A DNA stretch of 64,000 nucleotides from UBA1275 sp002323515 (GCA_964007875.1 CAXGAH010000003.1:99866-163865), one strand, 5' to 3'; shown: positions 26,712 to 36,090, numbered from the stretch's first letter. Made by a program: numbers and translations. The notes: a model not told the origin generated them from the sequence alone.

Positions 26712-28040
26712 ATGAAAGTTCTAGCAACCCTAATAGGGTTATTACTATTCACCAATTCCGGTTTAAAAGCACAAGATTGCACTGCCACTCCTCCTTATGA
26801 GATGAATGAATTGGCCGCTTTTTCCATATTTCAAGATAATTACAAAAATAAGGATTATCCTTTCGCTCTCATGTATGGCCGATGGTTACTCTGTAGCAAA
26901 ACCAAGGAACTGGAAGGATATCCTCGTTTTAGTTTGGCAAGCCAATACCCAAAATTCATCGATATATACACAGAGATTGGTTTAGGTGAGCAAGATCCTA
27001 GTATTCGTGAAGCCTATATTGACACCGCACTAAATCTTTTTGAGGAGCAATTCACTGTATTTACTGACGAAGAAGTAGATAAATATGAACTTTATCAAGA
27101 TAGAGGAAGATATCTTTTAAAAAATTATCAAAATATCGATGACGGCCTAAATATGGCGTACGGTGATTTCAAGGTAATGTTTGATATGGACGTGGAAAAA
27201 ACCACCTTACTTGGTGAAGGTTACTATGTCCGCGTAGTGATTGACGACCTTGTACGAAAGGGTGAAAAAGATATGGTCATAAGCATGATTGATCAGGCAA
27301 CTGCCTATGCAGGCTTGGAATTAAGCACCTATTTTGACGATACCCTAGAGTCCCTATTTAATACTCCAGAAGAGCGGCTCGATTTTTGTGGCGCCAAATT
27401 AGAAGAAAACCCAGAATCTATCGAAGATCTTAAATGTGTTGCAGAAGCACAAGAAGATCTAAACATGACAGAAGAGTTTCTACAAACAACCTTACTTATT
27501 CATGGATTAGATCCAACTTTTGATAGTGCTTTAACACTTGCAGAGACAGAGAAGGGGAATTCGTCATACACTTCTGCAGCTGAGTATTTCAAACAAGCCT
27601 TAGAAATGGCTGATAATGACACCGATAAAAAGAATATTAACTTAGAGTTGGCCGATGTTTACTCAAGTATTGGACAGTTGTCTACTTCCAAAAAATATGT
27701 ACAAGATGCATTAGCAATAGATGATGCATTTGGTCGGGCGTACATTAAGCTAGCCTCTATTTATGGGCAGACGGTTAGTTCGTGTACGGAGAGTCGTAAA
27801 CTCGAAGCTAGAGACAAGGTAGTGTATTGGGTTGTTGTTGATTATTTGACCCGTGCAAAGTCAGTAGACGCTAGTGTTACGAACACAGTAAATTCACAAC
27901 TTGCAACATACGAGGCAGCAACCCCATCTACTGAAGATAAATTCTTTACTTTAGGTTATGAGCAAGGACAAAGAGTACAGGTAAACAGCTCTTTAGATAG
28001 CTGCTACAGTTGGATTAACGAATCTACTGTTGTCCGATAA
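26712..28040 (+). CDS. Exported TPR-repeat protein
   Basis: 442 residues with a signal peptide (MKVLATLIGLLLFTNSGLKAQ, cut near 21). Helical repeats resembling TPRs are clearest in the C-terminal half: SYTSAAEYFKQALEMA and DVYSSIGQLSTSKKYVQ with NLELA. Several cysteines (residues 23, 61, and three near the C-terminus) could form disulfides in the periplasm. It closes the cluster with the DUF4270 and barrel proteins and ends at a strong terminator. A scaffold role in an envelope complex is likely but unproven. Confidence 0.7.
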   Translation: MKVLATLIGLLLFTNSGLKAQDCTATPPYEMNELAAFSIFQDNYKNKDYPFALMYGRWLLCSKTKELEGYPRFSLASQYPKFIDIYTEIGLGEQDPSIREAYIDTALNLFEEQFTVFTDEEVDKYELYQDRGRYLLKNYQNIDDGLNMAYGDFKVMFDMDVEKTTLLGEGYYVRVVIDDLVRKGEKDMVISMIDQATAYAGLELSTYFDDTLESLFNTPEERLDFCGAKLEENPESIEDLKCVAEAQEDLNMTEEFLQTTLLIHGLDPTFDSALTLAETEKGNSSYTSAAEYFKQALEMADNDTDKKNINLELADVYSSIGQLSTSKKYVQDALAIDDAFGRAYIKLASIYGQTVSSCTESRKLEARDKVVYWVVVDYLTRAKSVDASVTNTVNSQLATYEAATPSTEDKFFTLGYEQGQRVQVNSSLDSCYSWINESTVVR

Positions 28041-28050
28041 AATCCGTTAC

Positions 28051-28085
28051 GAGGGCTAAACTGCTGTTTAGTCCTCTATTTTTAT
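28051..28085 (+). terminator. Intrinsic terminator of the glgB-to-TPR cluster
   Basis: GAGGGCTAAAC (28051-28061) pairs with GTTTAGTCCTC (28066-28076) over 11 bp with one G-U pair and a TGCT loop, followed by a T-rich tail. It lies ten bases after the TPR gene stop. Confidence 0.85.
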
Positions 28086-28278
28086 ACTGAATTCATTTGT
28101 AATCGGTAAAAAGATTCGTATCTTTTTCCTACCTTTTTATACCACTGATAGCCTATTCTGAGCTATCACCTTTATACACGCTCCTCCCTTCAATTTCACA
28201 TCCACATACGATGAGTATATTGATAGCCCTCTTATGACGGTTAAACCTGGAGTATTTACGTACAATGAATGATTATTA

Positions 28279-29520
28279 ATGACTAGAAATAAAAAGAACT
28301 ACAATAAGAATAACCGCAATAAGAATAAGCGGCATAAGAATCGGAATAAAAATAATAAGCGTAAGACCAATCATGTTTTTATTCCTAAGTTTCATTGGAA
28401 CCAAAATCAAGGTATTGCGGGTCGCTTTGCTGGGGTTTTAGAAATTAACGAAAAGGGCTGGGGGCTCATTAGAAAACTAGATCATGAATTCAGCTATCAT
28501 CCTAAAGATCCTTTTCTAAAACCTGATGAAGTAAAGGAGTTAGATTTACGCCAAGGCTTAATTATAGAAGGAGAATTTGAAGAAGATCATCAAGGTAACC
28601 GGCATGTTGCCAGTGTAGATAGTATTAATCATCAAAGTTTAGAAACCTGGGCAAAATGCTCCAAATTTGAGCGGCAAACCCCCATTATGCCTATTGACTG
28701 GATCCGTTTAGGTGACCGGGCACAAGATACCGAAATGCGTGTGATCGATTTAGTGGCACCGATTGGTAAAGGACAACGAGCCTTAATCGTTGCTCCTCCT
28801 CGTACCGGTAAAACCGTTTTATTAAAACAAATAGCTGACTCCATAGCTCATCATCATCCCGATGTCCACTTAAGTATTCTTCTGGTTGATGAACGCCCCG
28901 AGGAGGTGACTGATTTTATTCGATCTTCAAATGCTGAGGTTTTTGCGTCTTCCAATGATCGCAAAACTCAAAGCCATATACGTATCACAGAGATGACCCT
29001 AGGATACGCCAAAAGAAAAGCCGAGATGGGTCAAGATGCCGTGCTACTAATTGACTCACTGACAAGGTTAGGTCGAGCTTATAACGCGATCCAAGGTAAT
29101 AGCGGACGCACCTTATCCGGTGGTTTGGATATCAGAGCGCTAGAAATCCCTAAAAAAATCTTTGGTTCTGCACGAAAAATTGAAGGCGGTGGTTCTTTGA
29201 CCATTATTGCAACCTGCTTGGTTGAAACGAATTCAAGAATGGACGATTTAATCTTTGAGGAATTCAAAGGAACCGGGAACATGGAACTGGTATTAGATCG
29301 AGAGTTAGCAAATGATCGTATTTATCCAGCTATCAATATCACCGCTTCCGGAACCAGAAATGAAGCTAAATTTATAACAGATTCTTTAGAAGAGCGGAAT
29401 ATGGTACGCAGATATCTACTCAAGAAATCTCCTAAAGAGTCTATGCTAGGCCTACTCAAAGTGCTCAAAAATACTGAGAGTAATCAGGAGCTGTTAAACC
29501 AGATCGCTGCAATATCATAA
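28279..29520 (+). CDS. rho: Transcription termination factor Rho
   Basis: 413 residues. The cold-shock-like RNA-binding domain (about 45-115, GVLEINEKGWGLIR) and the hexameric ATPase with Walker A VAPPRTGKT at 171-179, LLVDERPEEVTD, LLIDSLTRLGRAYN and the Q/R-loop region GGGSLTIIATCLVET are complete. The N-terminal Rho_N helical domain is missing; instead residues 1-31 are almost only Lys, Asn, Arg and His, encoded by imperfect repeats. Rho unwinds RNA and ends transcription. No regulatory structure was recognised in the 190 bases between the upstream terminator and the start. Confidence 0.95.
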   Translation: MTRNKKNYNKNNRNKNKRHKNRNKNNKRKTNHVFIPKFHWNQNQGIAGRFAGVLEINEKGWGLIRKLDHEFSYHPKDPFLKPDEVKELDLRQGLIIEGEFEEDHQGNRHVASVDSINHQSLETWAKCSKFERQTPIMPIDWIRLGDRAQDTEMRVIDLVAPIGKGQRALIVAPPRTGKTVLLKQIADSIAHHHPDVHLSILLVDERPEEVTDFIRSSNAEVFASSNDRKTQSHIRITEMTLGYAKRKAEMGQDAVLLIDSLTRLGRAYNAIQGNSGRTLSGGLDIRALEIPKKIFGSARKIEGGGSLTIIATCLVETNSRMDDLIFEEFKGTGNMELVLDRELANDRIYPAINITASGTRNEAKFITDSLEERNMVRRYLLKKSPKESMLGLLKVLKNTESNQELLNQIAAIS

Positions 29521-29545
29521 TTTCACTGTACTACTATCCCAGATC

Positions 29546-30091
29546 ATGTGTATCGCAGACAGCAACAATTATGTTCGGCTATTCACCAGAATTGGCTTCT
29601 TGAGTGTACTGCTGATTTCTTTAGTGGCTTGTAAGGTAGATAACACACAAGGGGTTTATTATTTGGTCCTAAATATTTGTACCGAGCGATATGCTCATTC
29701 AGAGTAGTATATAGTACCTATTTTATTTCGTAATTGTATCTTATGTATGTGTCCAGATTATCACACTGAGTCTCAAGTCCGAACTCCTATGGGTTTAGCC
29801 GATGCTTTTTTATTGGTAGTCCAACTTCAACAAGGAGGGTACGAGATAGGCCCTGGAATTCGAGAGAGTACACAAGCTAAACTAATAGCTGGACACAAAA
29901 AAGACGTGGTTTATAAGCACAGTTACAGTTCTAGGGTGGGTATCTACGGATGGTATCGCTTATCAGGAGAGCCTATTCAACCCTACATTACGGTACACCA
30001 TGATGAGTACTACGACTACAGTCATAGTGTTAGGCCAGTGAGTCCAGAAGTATTTAAAAATGGGGAGTGGGTGATATGGTCCGATCGCTGA
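29546..30091 (+). pseudogene. Lipoprotein gene interrupted by one in-frame TAG
   Basis: A 53-codon frame from ATG 29546 encodes a clear lipoprotein signal peptide, with LLISLVAC and the lipid-modified Cys at residue 29, and stops at TAG 29705-29707. The same frame then stays open without another stop to 30091, including a 114-codon stretch from ATG 29747 (GYEIGPGIREST, HSYSSRVGIYGWYRLSG). The simplest reading is one gene of about 181 codons broken by a nonsense mutation. Two adjacent unrelated small genes sharing a frame by chance is the alternative. No family recognised. It begins 25 bases after rho. Confidence 0.5.
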
Positions 30092-30137
30092 ACCAATCGT
30101 TTTTACTCTTTTTTTAATTGATACGCCTAAAACCAGG

Positions 30138-30455
30138 CTATGCCACTGTTATCGACGGATCAATTTCAGCCGCCCACGCTTTCATTCCGCCTTTCACGTT
30201 GTACACATTTTCAAAGCCTTCGTGGGCTAAAAATGCACACGCATTAGCACTACGTGCGCCAGAGCGACATATGATGGCATATTCTGCATCCTGATTAAGG
30301 GTGTGCGCTCTACTTTGAAGACTGGATAATGGAATATGCTCGCCTCCATTATTAGATACCATGTATTCAAAATCTTCTCTAACATCAATTAACATAAACT
30401 CTTCGCTTTTATCAGCCAATTTCTCTTTTAACTGTTGCACTGTAATTTCTTTCAT
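30138..30455 (-). CDS. Single-domain rhodanese-like protein
   Basis: 105 residues. MLIDVREDFEY near 21-31 and the active-site loop ICRSGARSANA with Cys63 are the rhodanese hallmarks, and the ending VKGGMKAWAAEIDPS is typical. It handles persulfide sulfur in the cytoplasm; acceptor unknown. It is the last gene after lptB, with a 71-base gap, so it may have its own promoter. Confidence 0.9.
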   Translation of the reverse strand: MKEITVQQLKEKLADKSEEFMLIDVREDFEYMVSNNGGEHIPLSSLQSRAHTLNQDAEYAIICRSGARSANACAFLAHEGFENVYNVKGGMKAWAAEIDPSITVA

Positions 30456-30526
30456 AGCATTGTTTTTTTTTGAATAAGATTAGATGTAAAAATCTAAAAA
30501 GCCTACTAAATCAACCATTTATTATA

Positions 30527-31312
30527 TCATGTTTTGATATACCGTTCCAAAGTGAATGTTTCCCCTAAATATAGTTTTCTAGCTTTCTCATCATTGGCTA
30601 GTTTATCGGCAGAACCCTCCATTAAAATCTTACCCTCAAACATTAGATAAGCACGGTCCGTAATTGCTAAGGTTTCATGTACATTATGATCGGTTATGAG
30701 TATTCCAATGTTTTGAGATTTCAACGTAGAGACTATTTGTTGAATATCCTCTACTGCTATTGGATCGACTCCTGCAAAGGGCTCGTCAAGCAAAATAAAG
30801 TTTGGATTAATAACCAATGCTCTAGCAATTTCTGTTCTTCGGCGCTCACCGCCAGACAATCTATATCCTTGACTATCCCTGACTTTTTGTAAAGAAAATT
30901 CTTCGATCAACTCATCGCAACGCCGTTTAATTTCAACCTTATTATAGCCCCTGTATTGTAACACGGAAGCCAAGTTTTCATAAACTGTTAAATTCCTAAA
31001 TACACTCGCTTCTTGAGCCAAGTATCCGACTCCTTTACGCGCTCGTTTATACATTGGTGTTTGAGTAAGGCACTCCTCATTTAAATAAATTTCTCCTTCA
31101 TTCGGCGTAATTAAACCAACCATCATGTAGAAGGTTGTGGTCTTACCTGCTCCATTAGGTCCCAATAACCCTACTATTTCCCCTTGTTCCACATGGATAG
31201 AAACACCATCAACCACTCTGCGTTTCTTATAGCGCTTGACTAGATTCTCACCCTTTAACACCTGACCCTGTGCACTGGTTGATGTAGTTCTATGAGGCGA
31301 TACTTGACTCAC
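30527..31312 (-). CDS. lptB: LPS export ABC transporter ATP-binding protein
   Basis: 261 residues. Walker A GLLGPNGAGKTT (near 49-60), Q-loop GYLAQEASVF, signature RLSGGERRRTEIAR, Walker B FILLDEPFAGVDP and the switch histidine in ILITDHNV are all as in LptB. It powers lipopolysaccharide transfer from the inner membrane through LptFG. The start is GTG, overlapping the purQ stop as GTGA; the first 18 residues are a nonconserved lead. Confidence 0.92.
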   Translation of the reverse strand: MSQVSPHRTTSTSAQGQVLKGENLVKRYKKRRVVDGVSIHVEQGEIVGLLGPNGAGKTTTFYMMVGLITPNEGEIYLNEECLTQTPMYKRARKGVGYLAQEASVFRNLTVYENLASVLQYRGYNKVEIKRRCDELIEEFSLQKVRDSQGYRLSGGERRRTEIARALVINPNFILLDEPFAGVDPIAVEDIQQIVSTLKSQNIGILITDHNVHETLAITDRAYLMFEGKILMEGSADKLANDEKARKLYLGETFTLERYIKT

Positions 31313-32007
31313 GCAATTGCCAATGCCTGTAAAATAGATTTGAAGATGTGCTTACCGTCTTCTTTACCCAATAAACGCTCCATCGCCCGTTCGGGGTGTG
31401 GCATCATCCCTAGTACATTTTTATTTTTATTTGTAATCCCAGCTATATGATCGATCGAGCCATTAATATTGGCTTCCGGCGTGGTTTTCCCATGGGCATT
31501 TACATAGCGAAACAGAACTTGATCGTTGTCTTGTAACTCTTTTAGCCCGTCATTATCTATATAATAGTTTCCTTCACCATGGGAGACCGGAATGGTGAGA
31601 AGCTGATCTTTTTGTAAGGACGAGGTATATATACTTTGAGTACTTTCTACTCGTATATGCACATCTTTACATATGAATTTGAGTTGCTCATTATGCCTCA
31701 TAGCCCCTGGTATTAATCCCGCTTCTAATAATATTTGAAAGCCGTTACAAATTCCCATAACCAGGCCTCCTTTTTGGGCATACCCGATCAATTCTTGCAT
31801 GATAGGCGAGAAGCGTGCAATCGCGCCTGAACGAAGATAGTCTCCATATGAGAACCCACCAGGAACTATAATCATATCCAATCCGGATACATCTGTTTCT
31901 TTATGCCAAAGAAATTTTACCTCGGCATTCATCACATGTTTTAAAGCATGATATGCATCATGATCACAATTTGAACCTGGAAATACAATTATACCAACTA
32001 TTGCCAC
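31309..32007 (-). CDS. purQ: Phosphoribosylformylglycinamidine synthase, glutaminase subunit
   Basis: 232 residues, a class I glutamine amidotransferase. The nucleophile is Cys87 in VMGICNGFQILLEAG; the His/Glu pair is in MMPHPERAME near 205. With PurL and PurS it makes formylglycinamidine ribonucleotide in purine synthesis. It lies 18 bases after clpS and overlaps lptB by four bases. purL is not in the window, while purS is two genes upstream. Confidence 0.95.
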   Translation of the reverse strand: MAIVGIIVFPGSNCDHDAYHALKHVMNAEVKFLWHKETDVSGLDMIIVPGGFSYGDYLRSGAIARFSPIMQELIGYAQKGGLVMGICNGFQILLEAGLIPGAMRHNEQLKFICKDVHIRVESTQSIYTSSLQKDQLLTIPVSHGEGNYYIDNDGLKELQDNDQVLFRYVNAHGKTTPEANINGSIDHIAGITNKNKNVLGMMPHPERAMERLLGKEDGKHIFKSILQALAIA

Positions 32008-32025
32008 TTTATGCCTCTTTTGGGA

Positions 32026-32352
32026 TTAGCCTTTTATTTCTGTTATCAATTCAATTTCTCTTAAAATATAATCTCGCTTTAAACACTCTTCAAACTCTCC
32101 TTCAAAAACAATGGCTTTACCCTCACTATGAACTTTTAAGGTTAATTCTTCCGCTCGACCACGCCCACATTTCAATGCCTTGATCAATTGTTGAATTACT
32201 TCTTCAAAGGTATGCACCTCGTCATTATATAGTATAAGTCTCCAAGGCGTTTGAATCGCTTCCTCAACCTCTTCTTGGGCGAGGGTTTCTAAGTCACCCT
32301 TGTTGCTAGCGTCTTTAGCAAAGCTTAGAGTATGAATTACATTTGGATACAT
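32026..32352 (-). CDS. clpS: ATP-dependent Clp protease adaptor ClpS
   Basis: 108 residues. The core WRLILYNDEVHTFEEVIQQL and the later HSEGKAIVFEGEFEECL are ClpS signatures, including the Asn-Asp and His positions that grip N-end-rule residues. The first ~30 residues form a nonconserved arm. ClpS delivers substrates to the ClpAP or ClpCP protease. It sits between purS (14 bases) and purQ (18 bases), an unusual place for a protease adaptor. Confidence 0.92.
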   Translation of the reverse strand: MYPNVIHTLSFAKDASNKGDLETLAQEEVEEAIQTPWRLILYNDEVHTFEEVIQQLIKALKCGRGRAEELTLKVHSEGKAIVFEGEFEECLKRDYILREIELITEIKG

Positions 32353-32366
32353 TTAATGCTCTATGT

Positions 32367-32612
32367 CTAAGATTCGAACTGGATTTCAAAATCTTCCATT
32401 ACTTCATTTGCTAATAATTTACTGCAGGCCGATTCTACAATGCCTCTTGCCTCTTCTTCGTTACTGGCTTGTACATCTATCTCAATAAATTTACCAATAC
32501 GAACACCTTCAATATTAGTTAATCCTAAGTTTTGTAAGGCATGATGAGCCGCTTTTCCTTTTGGGTCTAGAATAGACGGGCGTAAGGTTACGTTTACTTT
32601 TGCTTTGAACAT
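32367..32612 (-). CDS. purS: Phosphoribosylformylglycinamidine synthase subunit PurS
   Basis: 81 residues, normal PurS size. FKAKVNVTLRPSILDPKGKA at the start, LGLTNIEGVRIGKFIEI and the ending ANEVMEDFEI are characteristic. PurS bridges PurQ and the small-form PurL. It is the first gene of the leftward purS-clpS-purQ-lptB operon, 93 bases downstream of the miaA stop. Confidence 0.93.
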   Translation of the reverse strand: MFKAKVNVTLRPSILDPKGKAAHHALQNLGLTNIEGVRIGKFIEIDVQASNEEEARGIVESACSKLLANEVMEDFEIQFES

Positions 32613-32705
32613 AAATGAATAATTTTAAATGATACCTAAAGGTAGGGTTTCTAAGGTTTAGCTGCTAAATGTATCCTTTAAAAAAATTTAGTGACGTTGT
32701 GGTTT

Positions 32706-33662
32706 TTAGTTGGACTTAGATTCAATTTCCTTTGAAATTAAATTCAGTATTTCAAGCTCTGTCTGTTCTTCAGGATAAAACCACTGGATGAATGGCCATT
32801 TTCTGAACCATGTTTCCTGCCTTTTTGCATATCTCCTAGTATGAGTTTTGATTTTCTCAACGGCCTCTTCAAGGCTTAATTCTCCATTAAAGTGCGAAAT
32901 TATTTCTGAATAGCCAACGGTTTGTAGTGCTTGATTTTCTAATGAATACCCTTTTTGTAACAAACCCCTCACTTCCTCTACCAATCCTTGCTCCATCATG
33001 TGATCTACCCGTTTTTCAATGCGTTCATGTAAACTCGAACGGGGTCTATTAAGGCCGAAAACAAGTGTGTGATTAGGGCATATGGCAGGTTTGTTTGAGT
33101 GAAAGGAACTAAAAGGTTTACCTGTTTCGTAGTACACATCTAAGGCTCTAATAATGCGCTGAGGATTTAACCCATCCATTTTTCGAGCATAGTCTGTATC
33201 AACCCGGATGAGTTTTTCATATAGTAGCGCTATTCCCTCGGTTCTGGCTTGCTCTTTTAATTGAGTTACACGCGCGGGGTTGGCTTTGGGCATAGGGTCT
33301 AAACCGTTTATCAAACTGCTTAGATATAGAGTGGATCCGCCCACATAAACCAACGGGGTGTTTGGATAAGCTTGACGGTGTTCGGCATCCCATTGCTGAA
33401 TACGTTCTAAAAAAGCAAAAGGTGAATCCGAATCTACTGGGTCCAAGTTATCCACGTTAAAATGGGGGATCTGCTTCCGTTGCTCTACACTTACCTTAGC
33501 GGTTCCAATATCCAAATACCGATAAGATTGTCGGGCATCAACCGAAACTATGCTTGTTTTAAGTCTTTCTGCCAAGCCAATGGATAGATTGGTTTTACCA
33601 ACTGCTGTCGGTCCTAGAAGTACAATTTTACGTATAGGATTTGGATTCATTATTAATCCCAT
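32706..33662 (-). CDS. miaA: tRNA dimethylallyltransferase
   Basis: 318 residues. P-loop LLGPTAVGKTNLS near 14-26, SVDARQSYRYLDIGTAK, a substrate segment VYVGGSTLYL and the late TVGYSEI and TRRYAKRQETWFRK are MiaA signatures. It adds a dimethylallyl group to A37 of tRNAs reading U-first codons. ATG 33662 overlaps the preceding gene by ten bases; ATG 33650 (MNPNPIRK) would avoid the overlap and keeps the conserved core, so both starts are possible. Confidence 0.94.
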   Translation of the reverse strand: MGLIMNPNPIRKIVLLGPTAVGKTNLSIGLAERLKTSIVSVDARQSYRYLDIGTAKVSVEQRKQIPHFNVDNLDPVDSDSPFAFLERIQQWDAEHRQAYPNTPLVYVGGSTLYLSSLINGLDPMPKANPARVTQLKEQARTEGIALLYEKLIRVDTDYARKMDGLNPQRIIRALDVYYETGKPFSSFHSNKPAICPNHTLVFGLNRPRSSLHERIEKRVDHMMEQGLVEEVRGLLQKGYSLENQALQTVGYSEIISHFNGELSLEEAVEKIKTHTRRYAKRQETWFRKWPFIQWFYPEEQTELEILNLISKEIESKSN

Positions 33663-34786
33663 ACAACGCGTACAGAAACACGGTGCGTGCTACCCAGCTC
33701 AGCTCCACTACCTGCAAAGCCCATAAATCCATAATCAATCGCAAATTTATAGACTTCCACTCCCATACCTAAGGTAGGTCGCATGGTCCACCCTGAAAAT
33801 GGATCTTGATATAAATCAGTCAAACCCACCCGTAAGGATAGGCGGTCTCTAAACACCCCTTCTACTCCGAGACGTGGCTCTAAGCTCCATGATCCTAGGT
33901 TTAGGTAATAGACTTCTCTACCCTCAAACATACTAAGTACATCAAAAGCAGTGTTTAATGCCCATTCTTTATATTGAATACTTCGTGCTATGCCCATCCG
34001 TAAAGATGGCCGGACATATTCGTCGGAACCTTCAGGAGTCTGATCGCCAAAAACTTCTTCATAGCCTTCAAATTGATCTTGATTAATCGTCCAAACTTTT
34101 CGCAATGTGGTGGCATCTATCCACTGAATGCCCCATAACCATTCATTCCAGCTACCTTGAGCTCCCAAGTCTAAACTGTAGCCCCATGCATGCGCGAAAG
34201 GACCTAACTTTTGCCGAATAAATTTCAGTGAGCCCCCATAATAAATGGGTAAATCACCCGGTGCTTGCTCAGAAGCGTAAGATATATACCATGCCATATC
34301 AGTAGCACTGAAGCGAGTAATGTATTGTTCAACGTTTGCTTTAGGCCCCCCGTTCTCCCCTCTATTTGGGTCCCAAGCATCTAAAGTATTGGCGATGTTG
34401 TCGACCCCTTGTCTAAAAAAACTAAGGGCCAACACCCCTCTGTCCTGAGGCAAAGGCAGTGCTACAGATCCGTAGTCATAGCCCACGACACCTCCAAAGC
34501 GCTCAGAATGCATGTACATAATTTGCACGTCTTCTACCGTTCGCAAACCCGCCGGGTTCCAGTAGGCCGCACTAACACCACGACTAATAGCCGCTTGTGC
34601 TCCGCCCATACTCAACGTTTTTGCCCCTGCACCCACTCGCAAAAATTCACTGCCGTATTTCGCATGAAGCGATTGAGACATAACGTGCATTGGAGCACAA
34701 AACAGAAGTAAAACGACAAAAAACCCTTTGCCACTGGGCGATGTTGGTCTATACAAAATGATGCGGTTTATTGTTTTTATACCCAA
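33653..34786 (-). CDS. PorV/PorQ-family outer-membrane protein
   Basis: 377 residues. After a signal peptide (hydrophobic FFVVLLLFCAPMHVMS, cut near residue 38) comes FLRVGAGAKTLSMGGAQAAI and SAAYWNPAGL, the signature of PorV-like barrels, ending in aromatic VRVVWD as expected for a barrel. PorV is a shuttle in the type IX secretion system, but many paralogues have other roles. No other T9SS gene is near. It overlaps miaA by ten bases and is divergent from dnaN. Confidence 0.8.
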   Translation of the reverse strand: MGIKTINRIILYRPTSPSGKGFFVVLLLFCAPMHVMSQSLHAKYGSEFLRVGAGAKTLSMGGAQAAISRGVSAAYWNPAGLRTVEDVQIMYMHSERFGGVVGYDYGSVALPLPQDRGVLALSFFRQGVDNIANTLDAWDPNRGENGGPKANVEQYITRFSATDMAWYISYASEQAPGDLPIYYGGSLKFIRQKLGPFAHAWGYSLDLGAQGSWNEWLWGIQWIDATTLRKVWTINQDQFEGYEEVFGDQTPEGSDEYVRPSLRMGIARSIQYKEWALNTAFDVLSMFEGREVYYLNLGSWSLEPRLGVEGVFRDRLSLRVGLTDLYQDPFSGWTMRPTLGMGVEVYKFAIDYGFMGFAGSGAELGSTHRVSVRVVWD

Positions 34787-34939
34787 TTTCTAAAGATATA
34801 AAATGCACGGAAGTGAATTCGTAAAAATGAACGGTGCTTAGTTGCAGAGAGTACCGTATTTTCTTAGTATAAGCACATATGTTGGAAAGGGCAATCCAAC
34901 CGTTAAACCGTCGAATAAATCCCTATAATTCAACCACCT

Positions 34940-36055
34940 ATGAAATTTTCTATATCCAGTAGCGAACTCAACAAAGGGCTCTCCAACATAATTGGCGCCG
35001 TACCTAATAAAGCAACCTTGCCTATTTTAGAAACAATTCTATGTCAGAGTGAGAAGAGTAGTATTAAATTAAGTGCCACCGATTTAGAAATTTCCATTAT
35101 ACAACATGTTCAGGCAGATATTGAAGAGCCTGGTTCTATTGCTATTCCGGCAAGAAGACTTCTGGAAACTCTTAGACAGCTCCCTAACATAACGGTCTTT
35201 TTTGAAGTAGACGACCGTAACAATATTTTATTCAAAACGGATAAAGGTACCTACAAACTAGTGGGTGACAATGCCGATGACTTCCCCGAAGTACCCGACT
35301 TAATTGATGGAACCACCATTAAAACTAAAACCAAGGTCGTTCAACAGGCCATTAACAAAACGCTTTTCGCTGTATCTAACGATGATTTACGGCCAGCCAT
35401 GATGGGTGTTTATTTTCAACTCGGGCCCAATGCCTCTCAATTTGTTTCTACCGATGGCCACCGGCTCGTTAGGTATAGTGCCACTGAAATGACCACTGCA
35501 CAGGAACATTCTTTTATTGTTCCTGATAAAGCCTTGTCATTAATTCAAAAGAGTATCTCAGATGAACTAAGTACCATACAAGTAAATCAAGATCATGTAA
35601 GTTTTAAAAGTGGTACCACCCAATTAATAACCCGCTTAATAAACGAACAGTATCCTAACTATGAATCGGTAATTCCTCGAGACAATGATAAATTTTTGTC
35701 TATTAGTAAAGACCAAATGCTTTCGACCGTCAAACGAGTCTCTATCTTTTCGAGTAGCACCACCCGACAAATTCGTCTACAACTAGATGCCGATAAATTG
35801 ACCATTCGCGCCGAAGATTTGGATATGAGCAGCGAAGCCAAAGAAACCATTGATTGTGATTACAGTGATGAATCCATGGAAATCGGTTTTAATGCCAAGT
35901 ACTTATCCGACGTATTACAAAATATCGATGGGGATGAAGTAAGCTTTGAGTTTTCCTCTCCAAATAAGGCAGGAATTGTAAAACCCACACAAAGTGACGA
36001 AAGCGAAGAAATGTTAATGTTGGTAATGCCGGTTATGTTAAATAGCTATAGCTAG
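34940..36055 (+). CDS. dnaN: DNA polymerase III beta subunit (sliding clamp)
   Basis: 371 residues, full length, three clamp domains. The N-terminus MKFSISSSELNKGLSNIIGAVPNK-like opening, LPILETILC, DLEISIIQ, VSTDGHRLVRY near 170-180 and a C-terminal MPVMLN form the expected pattern. It tethers the replicative polymerase to DNA. It is not beside dnaA, so this is not a classical origin region. No DnaA-box cluster was noticed. Confidence 0.96.
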   Translation: MKFSISSSELNKGLSNIIGAVPNKATLPILETILCQSEKSSIKLSATDLEISIIQHVQADIEEPGSIAIPARRLLETLRQLPNITVFFEVDDRNNILFKTDKGTYKLVGDNADDFPEVPDLIDGTTIKTKTKVVQQAINKTLFAVSNDDLRPAMMGVYFQLGPNASQFVSTDGHRLVRYSATEMTTAQEHSFIVPDKALSLIQKSISDELSTIQVNQDHVSFKSGTTQLITRLINEQYPNYESVIPRDNDKFLSISKDQMLSTVKRVSIFSSSTTRQIRLQLDADKLTIRAEDLDMSSEAKETIDCDYSDESMEIGFNAKYLSDVLQNIDGDEVSFEFSSPNKAGIVKPTQSDESEEMLMLVMPVMLNSYS

Positions 36056-36090
36056 AGCTGCCATGAATCCTTGTCGCTCTTAGTACATCT

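Noticed and set aside
34787..34939. Replication origin beside dnaN
   Set aside because: No dnaA neighbour and no cluster of DnaA boxes; dnaN stands alone here.
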